The position numbers and the translations under genes were made by a program. A model generated the notes under the pieces. It was given only the letters and a program-made list of their open reading frames with translations, was not told where the DNA came from and made no database searches. Below, piece by piece: positions 7,287 through 20,042 of a DNA stretch of 64,000 bases (position 1 is its first letter; the number at the start of each line of letters is the position of its first letter). The DNA lies in contig NC_015677.1 of assembly GCF_000215705.1 (NCBI RefSeq), positions 1,562,001 through 1,626,000 on the forward strand, written 5' to 3'. The DNA comes from Ramlibacter tataouinensis TTB310 (GTDB lineage Bacteria > Pseudomonadota > Gammaproteobacteria > Burkholderiales > Burkholderiaceae_C).

Positions 7287-9059
7287 CTAACGCGGTGCCG
7301 CGGCGATCGCCTGCGGCGACAGCGGCACCAGCGTGTAAGCCTCCGGCAAATCGGGGCGCCAATCGAACTGCCAGATGCGGCGGTCGGCGAAATGCTGCAG
7401 CAACGCCCGGTCGCGCGTGTCACCCAGGCTGCGCGCTATCACCACCTCGGCCCGATCGATGTCGGGCTCGTTGTAGACCATCTCGTAGTGCAGCGGCGTG
7501 TGGGGCCCCACCTTGACCAGCACCAGGTCGCGGCCGGGTTCGTTTTTCAGGCGCGCGATCAGCCGGTTGCGCAGGCCCTCCTGGCCGATCGCGCAGCAGG
7601 CCTGGGCGGTAAATTCGGCGTTGAGCCGCGGGACGCCGAACACCACCGCGGCAGCCGGCAGCAGCAGCGTGGCCACCGCGGCGGCGGGCATGGCCCGCGT
7701 GAGGAACAGGCCCACCGGCCGCCCGCGCAGCTGCCAGCCGCGCAGGTACATGAAGCCGCGCATCACGATGATGAGCAGCACCGGCAACAGCGGCGCCGTG
7801 TAGTGCGGGAAGTTCCAGGTCACCAGCGCATACCCGAGCATGAAGAACCCCAGCGTGCCCAGGAGGAATCCCTCGCGCCGCACCGCCCCCAGCCCGGCCA
7901 GCAGGGCGAAGGTGAAGAGGGGGCCGACGTAGAAGTTCCAGTTGTGGAACAGCTTGCCGGCGATGCCGGCGCCGATGCCGGCCGTGGAGTAGCGCCGCTG
8001 GTAGTCGCGTCCCTCGGCGCGGTAGAAGTCGCGGAAGTAGGCCGGCCCGCGCAGCTGCGATTGCAGCGGCGGCGAGGTCAGGAACGCCGGCGCCGCCGCA
8101 TAGGCCGCGCGGTTGACTTCGTACGGCGTCAGGAGGGCGTGGCCGGTGGTGGCCACGTTGTAGGCCAGCAGCAGCGCGCCGCCGGCGCCCACCAGGGCGG
8201 TGGCCGGCACCACCGTCTTGAGCAGCTGCCAGCGCCCGCCGGCCCAACTGGGCCGCAGCAGGCGTGCCAGCAGCAGCACGGCCACCGGGATGCACAACAG
8301 CATGCCTTCGTAGGAACGCGTGGTCATCAGGATGGCGGCGCCCAACCCGATGGTGCCTCCCAAGGCCCAGCTCGGGCGTCGCAGGATGCGCGGCAAGGCG
8401 CCGATCACCAGCATCGCGCCCAGCGCGGTGAACGCGCCGCCCCAGTAGGAATTGACCCAGTAGCTGAAGACGCCGAAGCGGATCACCAGCAGCACGCCGC
8501 CCAGCAGAGCGAACGGCGCCGGCACCCAGGCCTGCAGCATCCATACGGCCGCCATGCACATCAGCACGAAGGACAGCCAGACACCCACCCAGGGCTCGCC
8601 CGCCACCAGCAGGCCGGCGGCCAGCGGCGCGCTGCGGCCCGGGAAGTACATGGACGCGTAGGCCGGGACCTGGTTGACGTGGAAGGTCTCGAAATGCTCC
8701 CAGAACGGATGGGTCGGGTTGGCCAGCCGGCCCTGCAGATAGGTCTGTGCCTGCAGCAGCAGGCTTTGCTCATCGTGGACGGCGGCCGAGGGCGGGCCCA
8801 GCCACGGCAGAAAAACCGCCCGCGCAGCCACGGCGAGCAGACCGACGAAGAGAATAGCCCGCCAGGGACGGGCCAACAGCGGCGCTGCCGCCTGCTCGAT
8901 GCGGCCAAAGAAAACGCCGCCCAGGCGAGGGGCGGCCAGTGCCAGGATGGTGATGACGAGGGCCAGGCCCGCTTCCGTCAACATAGAGGGGCTGCCCAGC
9001 CGATCGATCAGCTGGGCCAGCGCTCCCGGCGAATCGCCGGCAAGGTCATTCCAATTCAC
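7287..9059 (-). CDS. GT39/PMT-like polytopic membrane protein
   Basis: 590 residues, with about ten or more hydrophobic segments and a soluble C-terminal region (about 480-590). After two N-terminal membrane helices comes VHDEQSLLLQAQTYLQGR near residue 95, followed by FPGRSAPLAAG. This acidic first periplasmic loop and the general layout resemble glycosyltransferases of the ArnT/PMT (GT39/GT83, GT-C fold) type, which use polyprenyl-phosphate sugars on the periplasmic face. The acceptor cannot be predicted: no polysaccharide or lipid A gene is next to it. It is a stand-alone minus-strand gene between tRNA-Gly and the mechanosensitive-channel gene. Confidence 0.65.
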   Translation of the reverse strand: MNWNDLAGDSPGALAQLIDRLGSPSMLTEAGLALVITILALAAPRLGGVFFGRIEQAAAPLLARPWRAILFVGLLAVAARAVFLPWLGPPSAAVHDEQSLLLQAQTYLQGRLANPTHPFWEHFETFHVNQVPAYASMYFPGRSAPLAAGLLVAGEPWVGVWLSFVLMCMAAVWMLQAWVPAPFALLGGVLLVIRFGVFSYWVNSYWGGAFTALGAMLVIGALPRILRRPSWALGGTIGLGAAILMTTRSYEGMLLCIPVAVLLLARLLRPSWAGGRWQLLKTVVPATALVGAGGALLLAYNVATTGHALLTPYEVNRAAYAAAPAFLTSPPLQSQLRGPAYFRDFYRAEGRDYQRRYSTAGIGAGIAGKLFHNWNFYVGPLFTFALLAGLGAVRREGFLLGTLGFFMLGYALVTWNFPHYTAPLLPVLLIIVMRGFMYLRGWQLRGRPVGLFLTRAMPAAAVATLLLPAAAVVFGVPRLNAEFTAQACCAIGQEGLRNRLIARLKNEPGRDLVLVKVGPHTPLHYEMVYNEPDIDRAEVVIARSLGDTRDRALLQHFADRRIWQFDWRPDLPEAYTLVPLSPQAIAAAPR

Positions 9060-9094
9060 GCCGCCACCCGGCGTGCTTCAGCGTCTATCTGCAT

Positions 9095-9979
9095 CTATCC
9101 ATTATCACGCCCCGGTCTGGCCGGCTGATAGCCCGGACGGCCCATGCCGCCACCGGAGGTGCCGCCCGTACCGGTGCTGCCACCCATGCTGCCGCTGCCG
9201 CCGGCATAACCAGCGCCGGCGCCGCCGCCTGCAGCCATGCCGCTGGCCCGTTGCCCTGCGGCTTCGGCGGTGCGCTGCAGCTGCGCGGCCTTCTCATGCG
9301 ACTTGCCGTACCAGTTGCGCACGATCTCGGCGGCGGTCTCGCGGCCGCCCAGGCCGAAGGACAGGCCCAGCGCCAGCGCGATCGCGCCGACCACGGCCAT
9401 GAACAAGGTGTTCACCAGCGTGGTGGCGATGCCCAGCTGGTTGACCGCCACCACGACGGCGAAGGTCCACACCACCGTGGAGGCCACCTTGGCTAGGAAG
9501 TCGGGATTGCCCAGGCCACCCTCGGCCGCGGCGCCGCGCACGATATTGCTGAGCGCGCGGGCCGCCAGTCCGCCGATGACCAGCACCACCAGGGCCACGA
9601 CCACGTTGGGCAGCCACAGGAGCAGCTGGCGCAGCACGTCCGACACCGCGGGCAGTCCCAGCGCGTCGAAGGCCACCACCAGCGCGATCAGCCGGATGAA
9701 CCACTTCACCACCGCGCCTATCATCCCGGCCGGGTCGGTGCCGGTGCCCATCTTGTGGACGAAGTCTGCCAGGCCCGAGCGCTGAGCCAGGTCGTTGAAG
9801 CGGATCGAGCGCAGGATGGCGGCAATGCCCTTCTCGACCAGCGAGGCGATGAACCAGCCGGCCAGGACGATGACGAGAAAGCCCAGGATCTTGGGGATGG
9901 CCGAGAAGAACAAGGCCATGGCTGCGGCCAGCGACGACATGATGGCCGTGCTCCACTCGGTGATGGTGTTGGTTTCCAT
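9095..9979 (-). CDS. Mechanosensitive-channel-like membrane protein with Gly-rich tail
   Basis: 294 residues. Residues 1-220 contain paired hydrophobic helices of the 'conserved TM helix' repeat seen in small-conductance mechanosensitive channel relatives. The segment [29 protein letters not shown] resembles the MscS pore helix and following turn (Gly/Ala-rich, then GGRE). No full MscS beta domain follows; instead there is a short charged helix and a tail of about 60 residues of Gly, Ser, Ala and Thr ending PGRDNG. A minus-strand Shine-Dalgarno CGGAGC precedes the ATG at 9979. Ion conduction is plausible but not provable; without the beta domain it could act as a membrane partner rather than a channel. 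Confidence 0.72.
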   Translation of the reverse strand: METNTITEWSTAIMSSLAAAMALFFSAIPKILGFLVIVLAGWFIASLVEKGIAAILRSIRFNDLAQRSGLADFVHKMGTGTDPAGMIGAVVKWFIRLIALVVAFDALGLPAVSDVLRQLLLWLPNVVVALVVLVIGGLAARALSNIVRGAAAEGGLGNPDFLAKVASTVVWTFAVVVAVNQLGIATTLVNTLFMAVVGAIALALGLSFGLGGRETAAEIVRNWYGKSHEKAAQLQRTAEAAGQRASGMAAGGGAGAGYAGGSGSMGGSTGTGGTSGGGMGRPGYQPARPGRDNG

Positions 9980-10153
9980 GAAAAGCTCCGGTCGAGGGAA
10001 GAGAGGGAAGGAGGCGACTTTCCAGCCTGAAGTGCTGCCATTTCGTCAGCGCAGGTCCGTCGCCCATGTAGGACGCACTTGCAGGACCTTGATCCTGTCT
10101 CGGCCGTGGGTTTCTGCCATGGGCCGTGCAGGGCACGCCGGGACCCCCAAACC

Positions 10154-10159
10154 TATAAT
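10154..10159 (+). promoter_or_regulatory. -10 box of alaS
   Basis: A consensus TATAAT at 10154-10159, 22 bases before the alaS ATG, predicts an mRNA leader of only about 15 bases. No good -35 match lies 16-18 bases upstream. The 200-base divergent region 9980-10181 otherwise shows nothing recognisable. Confidence 0.6.
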
Positions 10160-10181
10160 CGTCTGTTCTGCTGAGCACACT

Positions 10182-12812
<2,631 letters not shown>

Positions 12813-12867
12813 GCATGCGACCGGTCCGCGTGCTGCCAGCGTTCGCCTCCTCGGTGTGCGGTGCACC

Positions 12868-13374
12868 GTGAAGGTCCTCTCGCGCATCTTCTCGTCCATC
12901 CACGGCGTGATCGCCGTGCTGTTTGCGGCTGCTGCCCTTGTCCTGGTCTTCGTCGCGGCGCGGATCGCCTGGACGGCGGTGAGCGGGGCCCTGGACGAAG
13001 GCGCGGCGCAGGGCGTCATCGAGGCCATCGGCGTGCTGGCCGCTGCGGTGGTCGCACTGCAGATCGCGCAGACCATCACGGAGGAGGAGATCATCCGCGG
13101 GGTGGACATCAGCGCGCCGACCCGGGCGCGCCGCTTCCTGTCGCGGTTCATGGTGGTCGTCGTGGTGGCCCTGGCGATCGAGGGCCTGGTGGCCGCCTTT
13201 ACGGCCATCCACGAGGACTTGGCTGAACTGGTCTATGCCGCGGCGCTGCTGCTCTCCACCGGGGCGCTGTTGGCCGCCTGGGGGGTCTTCATCCACTTCA
13301 ACCGCGAAGCCGAGGAGCTGGAACCCGAAGCCATGCGCAAGACCAAGCAGGAAGACCGCAAGCTCGACCAGTGA
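12868..13374 (+). CDS. Four-helix small membrane protein
   Basis: 168 residues with four predicted membrane segments (about 10-32, 45-65, 88-110 and 118-142) and a charged C-terminal tail (EAEELEPEAMRKTKQEDRKLDQ). The GTG at 12868 was selected because it begins the hydrophobic N-terminus directly; the frame stays open upstream into the alaS end, giving a non-conserved arginine-rich extension. It starts 55 bases after alaS and may be co-transcribed. No family name can be given; the role is unknown. Confidence 0.62.
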   Translation: MKVLSRIFSSIHGVIAVLFAAAALVLVFVAARIAWTAVSGALDEGAAQGVIEAIGVLAAAVVALQIAQTITEEEIIRGVDISAPTRARRFLSRFMVVVVVALAIEGLVAAFTAIHEDLAELVYAAALLLSTGALLAAWGVFIHFNREAEELEPEAMRKTKQEDRKLDQ

Positions 13375-13407
13375 CGCCCGCGTGTGCCGAAGGGTTCTTA
13401 CGGGCCG

Positions 13408-14112
13408 CTATGAGCGCACGAACACCAGGTCCCACACGCCGTGCCCCAGCTTGAGGCCGCGGTTCTCGAACTTGGTCAGCGGCCGGTAGTCGGGCCGGGG
13501 CGCGAAGCCCGGGGCGGTATTGGCCAGCAGCGGCTCGGCCGACAGCACCTCCAGCATCTGCTGCGCGTACGGTTCCCAGTCGGTGGCGCAGTGCAGGTAG
13601 CCGCCGGGCGCCAGCCGGCTGGCCAGCCGCGCCGCCAGCGGCGGCTGGATCAGGCGGCGCTTGTGGTGGCGCAGCTTGTGCCAGGGGTCGGGAAAGAAGA
13701 CGTGGATGCCGGCCAGGCTGGCGGGCGTCAGCATGCGGTCCACCACCTCCACCGCGTCATGCGGGACGATGCGGATGTTCGAGAGGCCCAGCTCGCCGAT
13801 GCGCTTGAGCAGCGCGCCCACGCCCGGCTCGTGCACCTCGCAGCACAGGAAGTTCTTCTGCGGCATCAGCCCCGCGATGTGGGCCGTGGCCTCGCCCATG
13901 CCGAAGCCGATCTCCAGGACGGTGGGGGCCTCGCGGCCGAAGGCGGCGGCCAGCTGCAGCGGCTCGCCTGTGTAGGGCAGCAGGAAGCGCGGGCCCAGCG
14001 TCTCGAAGGCGCGCGCCTGGCCGATGGTGGTGCGGCCGGCACGGCGCACGAAGCTGCGGACGGTGCGGGGATGGGGCACGCTCCCGGGCGGGGCGTTCGG
14101 CGGCTCGCTCAT
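13408..14112 (-). CDS. trmB: tRNA (guanine-N7-)-methyltransferase
   Basis: 234-residue SAM-dependent enzyme making m7G46 in the tRNA variable loop. Visible are the SAM-binding motif [11 protein letters not shown] (about residues 69-79), the acidic motif CEVHEPGVG, and the strongly diagnostic [16 protein letters not shown]. The C-terminal [17 protein letters not shown] is the TrmB substrate motif (TxFxxRGxxLGHxVxDL). The ATG at 14112 is four bases after the end of gluQ, so gluQ and trmB are almost certainly one transcript. Confidence 0.96.
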   Translation of the reverse strand: MSEPPNAPPGSVPHPRTVRSFVRRAGRTTIGQARAFETLGPRFLLPYTGEPLQLAAAFGREAPTVLEIGFGMGEATAHIAGLMPQKNFLCCEVHEPGVGALLKRIGELGLSNIRIVPHDAVEVVDRMLTPASLAGIHVFFPDPWHKLRHHKRRLIQPPLAARLASRLAPGGYLHCATDWEPYAQQMLEVLSAEPLLANTAPGFAPRPDYRPLTKFENRGLKLGHGVWDLVFVRS

Positions 14113-14116
14113 GGCA

Positions 14117-15091
14117 CTATTGTCGCGGCCCGGGCGGCACCCATCGCCGGGCCCACTCCCGGGTGGCCGCCTGCAGCCAGCCGGCGGCGCTGGCCGCGTC
14201 GCCGGTGATGCCCAGCACCCGCCCGGCCTCGCGCAGGCAGCGCAGCGCATCCGAGGTGTCCAGCGCCGCTGCGCCGTTCTGCTTGGACAGCTTCTCGCCG
14301 TTGGCGCCCAGCACCAGCGGCGTGTGCAGGTAGTACGGCGCGGGCAGGCCCAGAGCGCGCTGCAGCAGCACCTGGCGGGCGGTGTTGTCGGCCAGGTCCT
14401 CGCCGCGCACCACGTGGGTGACGCCCTGGGCGGCATCGTCGACCACCACGGCGAGCTGGTAGGCCCACAGCCCGTCGGCGCGGCTCAGCACGAAGTCGCC
14501 CACCTCGCGCTCCACCTCCTGCGACTGCGGGCCCAGGCGGCGGTCGGTCCAGTCCACCCGGCCCGCCCCGCGCGTCAGCATCCGCCAGGCCCGCGGCGGC
14601 TTGCCGTGCAGGCCCTCGCGGCAGGTGCCCGGGTAGACCAGTTCGCCATGGCGCTCGCGCGCGCGACCCTGCGCCGCCAAGGTGGTTTCGATGTCCTTGC
14701 GCGTGCAGCCGCAGGGATAGGCCAGTCCGCGCCGCACCAGCGTATCCAGCGCGGCCTGGTACAGCGCGCCGCGCCGCGACTGCCACAGCGGCGCCTCGTC
14801 GGGCACCAGGCCGCAGTCGGCCAGCTGGCGCAGGAGGGTGTGGTCCGCACCCGGCACGCAGCGCGGCGTGTCCACATCCTCGATGCGCACCAGCCAGCGG
14901 CCGCCATGGGCCCGCGCGTCCAGCCAGCTGGCCAGCGCGGCCACCAGCGAGCCGGCATGCAGCGCCCCGGTGGGGGAGGGGGCAAAGCGCCCCAGGTACC
15001 GTGTGCCCCCACGCTCTCCCACTGCGTGTGGGTCGCTGCCCCCCGAGCGGGCCTTCGCGCCTTGGGGCGGCCCGGCGGCGCTCAAGCCCAT
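14117..15091 (-). CDS. gluQ: Glutamyl-Q tRNA(Asp) synthetase
   Basis: 324 residues as called. A truncated GluRS paralogue that glutamylates queuosine on tRNA-Asp. The catalytic core has [14 protein letters not shown] (HIGH-like), RIEDVDTPR, the zinc-site cysteines in YPCGCTRKD and YPGTC, and the KMSKS analogue KLSKQN; the anticodon-binding domain of true GluRS is missing, as expected. The ATG at 15091 gives about 34 residues before RFAPSP, far more than in typical GluQ (about 8-10). Those residues are encoded by a very GC-rich, palindrome-containing stretch (15005-15090). A GTG at 15022 would give a family-like N-terminus ([17 protein letters not shown]) and may be the real start. Confidence 0.93.
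   Translation of the reverse strand: MGLSAAGPPQGAKARSGGSDPHAVGERGGTRYLGRFAPSPTGALHAGSLVAALASWLDARAHGGRWLVRIEDVDTPRCVPGADHTLLRQLADCGLVPDEAPLWQSRRGALYQAALDTLVRRGLAYPCGCTRKDIETTLAAQGRARERHGELVYPGTCREGLHGKPPRAWRMLTRGAGRVDWTDRRLGPQSQEVEREVGDFVLSRADGLWAYQLAVVVDDAAQGVTHVVRGEDLADNTARQVLLQRALGLPAPYYLHTPLVLGANGEKLSKQNGAAALDTSDALRCLREAGRVLGITGDAASAAGWLQAATREWARRWVPPGPRQ
15005..15090. repeat. Possible dispersed GC-rich intergenic repeat at the gluQ 5' end
   Basis: This stretch mixes short inverted repeats (GCCCC/GGGGC and GGGCC/GGCCC) in a very G+C-rich context and does not look like GluQ coding sequence. Its composition (runs of C and G around CTGCCCCCCGAGCGGG and CTTGGGGCGGCCCGGCGG) resembles the dispersed extragenic elements common in Comamonadaceae genomes. 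Only one copy is visible in the window, so repeat status is inferred, not shown. Confidence 0.35.
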
Positions 15092-15095
15092 GGCC

Positions 15096-16184
15096 TCAGA
15101 GGGCGGCCAGCGCCAGCTCCAGCCCCGAGACGAAGGCGTTCTCGACGCGGTGGCCCAGGCACCAGTCGCCGCACAGGCCCAGGCCGACGCGGCTGTCCCA
15201 CAGGTGGCTGCGGCCCAGCGGCACCTGGGTGCGCGCAAAGCGCCAGCGGTGCACCTGGACATGGGCGGGCTCGGCGCGGATGCCGGTGACCTCGGCAAAG
15301 GCGCGCAGCAGCTTGGCCGTGACGCGCTGCGGGTCGTCTTCCAGGTGCTCGGAGGACCATGCCGCGCTGGCCTGCACCGTCCAGCGCTCCACCGGGCCGC
15401 GGCCCGGCTTGGACGATTCGCGCGACAGCCAGGCGATGCGGTGGTGCGTGCTCAGGGCCGCGTTCCACTGCGGCCCCAGGGTCGTCAGGCCCGGCTGCAC
15501 GGCCTGGGGAAAGGCCAGCATCAGGGTCCAGCAAGGCGCCACCTCGACCTGGGCCAGGCGCTCGGCAAACGCCGGAGCCAGCGCGGACTCGCGCAGCAGG
15601 TCCATGGCTTGCCGGCTGGGCACGGCCACCATGACCGCGTCGAAGCCCGAGAACACGCGCGCCGAGCCGTCCATGCCCTCGGTGCGCAGCTGCCAGCGGC
15701 GGCCGTCCAGGCTGTCGCGCTCGATGCGCGCCACGCGCGTCTCCAGCACGGTGCGCCCGGCCTGCGCCAGCGGCTGGGCCCAGTGCCGGGCCAGGGCGTC
15801 CATGCCCGGCACGGGCACCCAGTGCCGCTCGGGTGCCGGCAGGGACGCCTCGGCCATGCGGCCATGCGCATCCAGCACCCGCACCGCGTTGGCGCTCCAG
15901 GGGCGGCACAGCTGCGGCGACAGGGCCAGCGCGCGGGCGAAGCGCTCGTCGCGCACGGTGAAGTACTGGGCGCCGTGGTCGAAGCGGCCGAAGGGCGTGT
16001 CGCGGCTGGCCATGCGGCCGCCATAGCCGCGGCTTTTCTCGAACACAGTGACCTCGCAGCCGGCCTGCGCCAGCGTGCGCGCGCAGGCGATGCCGGCCAG
16101 GCCGGCGCCGATCACTGCGAACTTGCGGCGCACGGGCGGCTCGGCGCTGGGCGATTCGATCGGCGGCGGGGAAGGCAGGGGCAT
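15096..16184 (-). CDS. Renalase-like FAD-dependent amine oxidoreductase
   Basis: 362 residues with an N-terminal dinucleotide-binding fold [21 protein letters not shown] (about residues 22-42), the E-K-S-R-G-x-GGRM loop after the second strand, and [11 protein letters not shown], a signature of the renalase/'NAD(P)-binding' amine-oxidase-like group. The C-terminal FAD motif is present as [20 protein letters not shown]. No signal peptide is evident, so it should be cytosolic. A proline-rich N-terminal extension of about 18 residues precedes the fold. Its stop codon lies four bases before the called gluQ start, suggesting co-transcription. The substrate is unknown; bacterial renalases oxidise misformed dihydro-NAD(P) isomers, a possible but untested role. 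Confidence 0.85.
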   Translation of the reverse strand: MPLPSPPPIESPSAEPPVRRKFAVIGAGLAGIACARTLAQAGCEVTVFEKSRGYGGRMASRDTPFGRFDHGAQYFTVRDERFARALALSPQLCRPWSANAVRVLDAHGRMAEASLPAPERHWVPVPGMDALARHWAQPLAQAGRTVLETRVARIERDSLDGRRWQLRTEGMDGSARVFSGFDAVMVAVPSRQAMDLLRESALAPAFAERLAQVEVAPCWTLMLAFPQAVQPGLTTLGPQWNAALSTHHRIAWLSRESSKPGRGPVERWTVQASAAWSSEHLEDDPQRVTAKLLRAFAEVTGIRAEPAHVQVHRWRFARTQVPLGRSHLWDSRVGLGLCGDWCLGHRVENAFVSGLELALAAL

Positions 16185-16203
16185 GGTGCGGGCGATTGTG
16201 GCA

Positions 16204-17139
16204 TCAGCCCCGGCGCCGCTCCAGCAGCGCGCGCCGCGTCGCGGGGCTTTCCAGCTGGTTCAGCCACCACTGCAGGCCTTGGCCGGGCCCCAGGTTGCCG
16301 GAGCGCCAGGCGTAGTGGAGCCGCGCCACGCGCCTGGGGCGCTCGGTTTGCCGCACCACCAGCCGCCCGCTCTCGATGAAGGGCCGCGCCGCGGGCTCCG
16401 GCAGGAAACCGGCGCCCAGCCCGCGCAGCTGCGCATCGAGCTTGAGCGCCATGGTCGGCACTGTGAACACCTCTTGGCCCGCCAGCAGTCCGATCGACAT
16501 GCCATGGCCGCGCTGCGTGCTGTCGGCCACCGCCACCGCACGGTGGCTGCGCAGCACCTCCTCGGGCAGCGGCTCAGGATGTCGGGCCAGCGGATGGTGC
16601 GGCGCCACGGCAAAGACGAACTCCACCTCGCCCAGCAGCTGGTGATGCAGGCCCGGCAGGGTGCCGGGGTCCATCGCGAAGCCCAGCGCCAGGTCGGCCT
16701 GCCCGTTGCGCAGCGCCTCGACCGTGCCGGTGAGCACCTCGTCGCGCAGCCGCAGGCGGGTCGGCGGACAGCTGTCGAAGAAGGCTTGGCACAGCTCCAG
16801 CACGGTGTCGCGCACGATCAGGCCGTCGATGGACAGCGTCAGCTGCGTCTCCCAGCCGGTGGCCACGCGCCGCACCCGGTTCGCCACCGCGTCCACCTGG
16901 TCGAGCAGGCGCTCGCCCTCGCGCAGCAGCTCGGCGCCGGCATCTGTCAGCCGCGCCTGCCGCGAGCTGCGGTCGAACAGCAGGGCGTCCAGCGCGTCCT
17001 CGACCAGGCGCACCCGGTAGGTGACGGCGCTGGGCACCAGGCCCAGCTCGCGCGCGGCGGCGGCGAAGCTGCCCGTGCGGGCCACGGCTTGCAGCAGGGC
17101 CAGGGTGTCGGGCGTCAGGACGTCGCGGGGGGTGGGCAA
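16204..17139 (-). CDS. LysR-family transcriptional regulator
   Basis: 311 residues. The N-terminal winged helix-turn-helix spans about 10-70 (TLALLQAVARTGSFAAAARELGLVPSAVTYRVRLVE, then LFDRSSRQARLTDAGAELL), followed by a LysR substrate-binding domain. The only good start in frame is TTG at 17139. It is divergent from the pirin-DoxX-flavodoxin-pirin run with a 111-base shared control region (17140-17250), which by the usual LysR arrangement makes that run its likely target. The inducer is unknown; by analogy with neighbours an electrophile or oxidant signal is plausible. Confidence 0.93.
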   Translation of the reverse strand: MPTPRDVLTPDTLALLQAVARTGSFAAAARELGLVPSAVTYRVRLVEDALDALLFDRSSRQARLTDAGAELLREGERLLDQVDAVANRVRRVATGWETQLTLSIDGLIVRDTVLELCQAFFDSCPPTRLRLRDEVLTGTVEALRNGQADLALGFAMDPGTLPGLHHQLLGEVEFVFAVAPHHPLARHPEPLPEEVLRSHRAVAVADSTQRGHGMSIGLLAGQEVFTVPTMALKLDAQLRGLGAGFLPEPAARPFIESGRLVVRQTERPRRVARLHYAWRSGNLGPGQGLQWWLNQLESPATRRALLERRRG

Positions 17140-17250
17140 GGCGGTGTTCAGTTTTTTTGAATGATGCCATCAAAACCGGCTGAGTCCATGACCGCCGCTC
17201 GGCGCCTACATTGGCTGCATCGAGCGAAGTTTGAGAAGAAAGGATTTGCC

Positions 17251-17952
<702 letters not shown>

Positions 17953-18005
17953 GCGTTTTTCTGGTTTGCTTCGCTTTCCCAACCACCATCAGACGAGGAG
18001 CTGAC

Positions 18006-18458
18006 ATGACCGCAACCACTGCCACCACCATCCCCGCCACGACGGCCACCACCTCCGGCCAGGACGCGCTGAGCTTCCTGGGCCGGGCGCTGATCGCCCT
18101 GCTGTTCATCCCGGCCGGCTTCAGCAAGATCGGCGGCTTCGCCGGCGTGACCGGCTACATCGCCTCCAAGGGGCTGCCGATGCCGGCCGCCGGCGCGGCG
18201 CTCGCCATCGTCGTCGAGCTGCTCATCGGCCTGATGCTGCTGGCGGGCTTCAAGACCCGGTTCTCGGCCCTGGTGCTGGCCGTCTTCACGGTGGTGGCCA
18301 GCGTCGTCTTCCACAACTTCTGGGCGCTGCAAGGCGCGCAGGCGATGGCGCAGCAACAGGCCTTCTTCAAGAACATCGCCGTGGTCGGCGGCCTGCTGGT
18401 GCTGATGGCCTTCGGCCCCGGTGGCTGGAGCATCGACGCGCGCGGCCGCAAGCGCTGA
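18006..18458 (+). CDS. DoxX family membrane protein
   Basis: 150 residues with a Thr/Ala-rich N-terminal tail (about 18 residues) and four membrane helices. The family motifs are the LGRALIALLFIPAGFSKI helix with its G-F-S-K turn, then GAALAIVVELLIGLMLLAGF with the conserved glutamate. GAGGAG lies six bases before the ATG. DoxX-type proteins accompany quinone/oxidative-stress functions in many bacteria, which agrees with the flavodoxin-type gene downstream and the pirin upstream. Enzymatic role unproven. Confidence 0.9.
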   Translation: MTATTATTIPATTATTSGQDALSFLGRALIALLFIPAGFSKIGGFAGVTGYIASKGLPMPAAGAALAIVVELLIGLMLLAGFKTRFSALVLAVFTVVASVVFHNFWALQGAQAMAQQQAFFKNIAVVGGLLVLMAFGPGGWSIDARGRKR

Positions 18459-18510
18459 GCCGCACCCTTCCTCTTCTTCTTTCCCCTCAAAGCAACAAAG
18501 GAGTTTTCCC

Positions 18511-19068
18511 ATGGCCGACATCGCAGTCGTCTTCCATTCCGGCTACGGCCACACCCAGCGCCAGGCGCAGGCCGTGGCCGAGGGCGCCGCCGCCCGGCTG
18601 ATCGCCATCGACGCCGAGGGCAACCTGCCCGAGGGCGCGTGGGAGCAGCTGGCCGCCGCCGACGCCATCGTCTTCGGCTCGCCCACCTACATGGGCGGGC
18701 CGAGCTGGCAGTTCAAGAAGTTCGCCGACGCCACGTCCAAGCCGTGGTTCACCCAGGCCTGGAAGGACAAGCTGTTCGCCGGCTTCACCAACAGCGCGGC
18801 ACTCAACGGCGACAAGCACTCGACCATCCACTACTTCATCACGCTGGCGGCGCAGCACAGCGGCCTGTGGGTGAGCCAGGGCATCATGCCTTCCAGCACC
18901 AAGGCCGCGCAGCGCGACGATCCCAACCGCCTCGGCTCGTACGCCGGCGCGATCGCCCAGAGCCCGTCCGACGCCTCGCCCGCGGAGATGGCCCCCGGCG
19001 ACCTGGAAACCGCGCGCCAGTTCGGCAAGCGGGTTGCCGAAGCCGCCGCCCGCTGGGCCCGCAGGTAA
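18511..19068 (+). CDS. Flavodoxin-fold NAD(P)H:quinone reductase-like protein
   Basis: 185 residues of the flavodoxin/WrbA-like group. The FMN phosphate loop is VFHSGYGHTQRQAQAVAEG (residues 7-25) and the aromatic FMN-stacking segment is FGSPTYMGGPSWQFKKFAD. FTNSAALNGDKHST and SGLWVSQG match the third FMN-binding region. The ATG at 18511 has AAAGGAG upstream. Likely a cytosolic NAD(P)H-quinone oxidoreductase protecting against quinone redox cycling. It follows DoxX by 52 bases and is followed by a second pirin, consistent with one operon. Confidence 0.9.
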   Translation: MADIAVVFHSGYGHTQRQAQAVAEGAAARLIAIDAEGNLPEGAWEQLAAADAIVFGSPTYMGGPSWQFKKFADATSKPWFTQAWKDKLFAGFTNSAALNGDKHSTIHYFITLAAQHSGLWVSQGIMPSSTKAAQRDDPNRLGSYAGAIAQSPSDASPAEMAPGDLETARQFGKRVAEAAARWARR

Positions 19069-19078
19069 GGTCGCTGCC

Positions 19079-20020
19079 GTGGGCGCCGCGCTGCAACTTG
19101 CCGGGCACGAGAAGGACCTGGGCGGCGGCTTCACCGTGCGCCGCCTGCTGCCTGCGGCGCGCCAGCGCGCCGTCGGGCCCTTCGTGTTCTTCGACCACTT
19201 CGGCCCGGTCACGGAAGTGCCGCAAGCCAACCACGACGTGCGGCCGCATCCGCACATCGGCCTGGCCACGGTGACCTACCTGTTCGAGGGCGCGATGATG
19301 CACCGCGACAGCCTGGGCACCGAGCAGCTGATCGAGCCCGGCGCCATCAACTGGATGTCGGCCGGGCGCGGCATCGTGCATTCCGAGCGGCGGCCCCCGT
19401 CGCTGCAGGGCGCCACCTTCGTCAACCACGGCTTGCAGCTGTGGGTGGGCCTGCCGCGCGACAAGGAGGAGGACGCGCCGTCCTTCACCCACACGCCGGC
19501 GGCCGCGATCCCGCAGGCGCTGCAGGCCGGCGGCGCGCAGGTGCGTGTGCTGGTGGGCGAGGGCTTCGGGATGCGTTCACCGGTCGAACCCGCCTCGCCC
19601 ACGCTGTACCTGGACATCCGGCTGCCGGCCGGCGCCCGCTTGGAGCTGCCGCCGCTGGCCGCCGAGATGGCCGTGTACCCCGTGGCCGGCGAGTTGCGCC
19701 TGGATGGCGCGCCGCTGCCGGCGCGGCAGATGGCGGTGCTGCACCCGGATGCCGGCGTGCGGCTGGAAGCCGTTGCCGACGCCCGCCTGGCGGTGATCGG
19801 CGGCGAGCCGCTGGGGCCGCGCCACATGTGGTGGAACTTCGTGTCCAGCCGGCCCGAGCGCATCCAGCAGGCCGCGGCCGACTGGGAGGCCGGGCGCTTC
19901 GGCCGCGTGCCCGGCGAGACCGAGTTCATCCCGCTGCCCGAGCATCGCTTCGTCGCGCCGCCGGCCGCAGCGGCCGTTGCGCCGCCGCCCGGCGCGGGCC
20001 CGGGACCGCAATACCTCTAG
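19079..20020 (+). CDS. Pirin family protein (second copy)
   Basis: 313 residues, a longer pirin than the one at 17251. The core cupin motifs are RPHPHIGLATVTYLFEG, MHRDSLGTEQLIEPGAINWM and GRGIVHSERR with the metal-binding histidines and glutamate. The C-terminal cupin (PLGPRHMWWNFVSSRPERI) is the second-domain pirin signature. The GTG at 19079 follows the AAGG of the preceding stop region; an earlier TTG at 19034 would overlap the flavodoxin gene by 35 bases. The Pro/Ala/Gly tail of about 25 residues is low complexity. The two pirins are too different to be a recent duplication. Confidence 0.92.
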   Translation: MGAALQLAGHEKDLGGGFTVRRLLPAARQRAVGPFVFFDHFGPVTEVPQANHDVRPHPHIGLATVTYLFEGAMMHRDSLGTEQLIEPGAINWMSAGRGIVHSERRPPSLQGATFVNHGLQLWVGLPRDKEEDAPSFTHTPAAAIPQALQAGGAQVRVLVGEGFGMRSPVEPASPTLYLDIRLPAGARLELPPLAAEMAVYPVAGELRLDGAPLPARQMAVLHPDAGVRLEAVADARLAVIGGEPLGPRHMWWNFVSSRPERIQQAAADWEAGRFGRVPGETEFIPLPEHRFVAPPAAAAVAPPPGAGPGPQYL

Positions 20021-20042
20021 TGCGGCAGGGCCTGCCGGTCCT

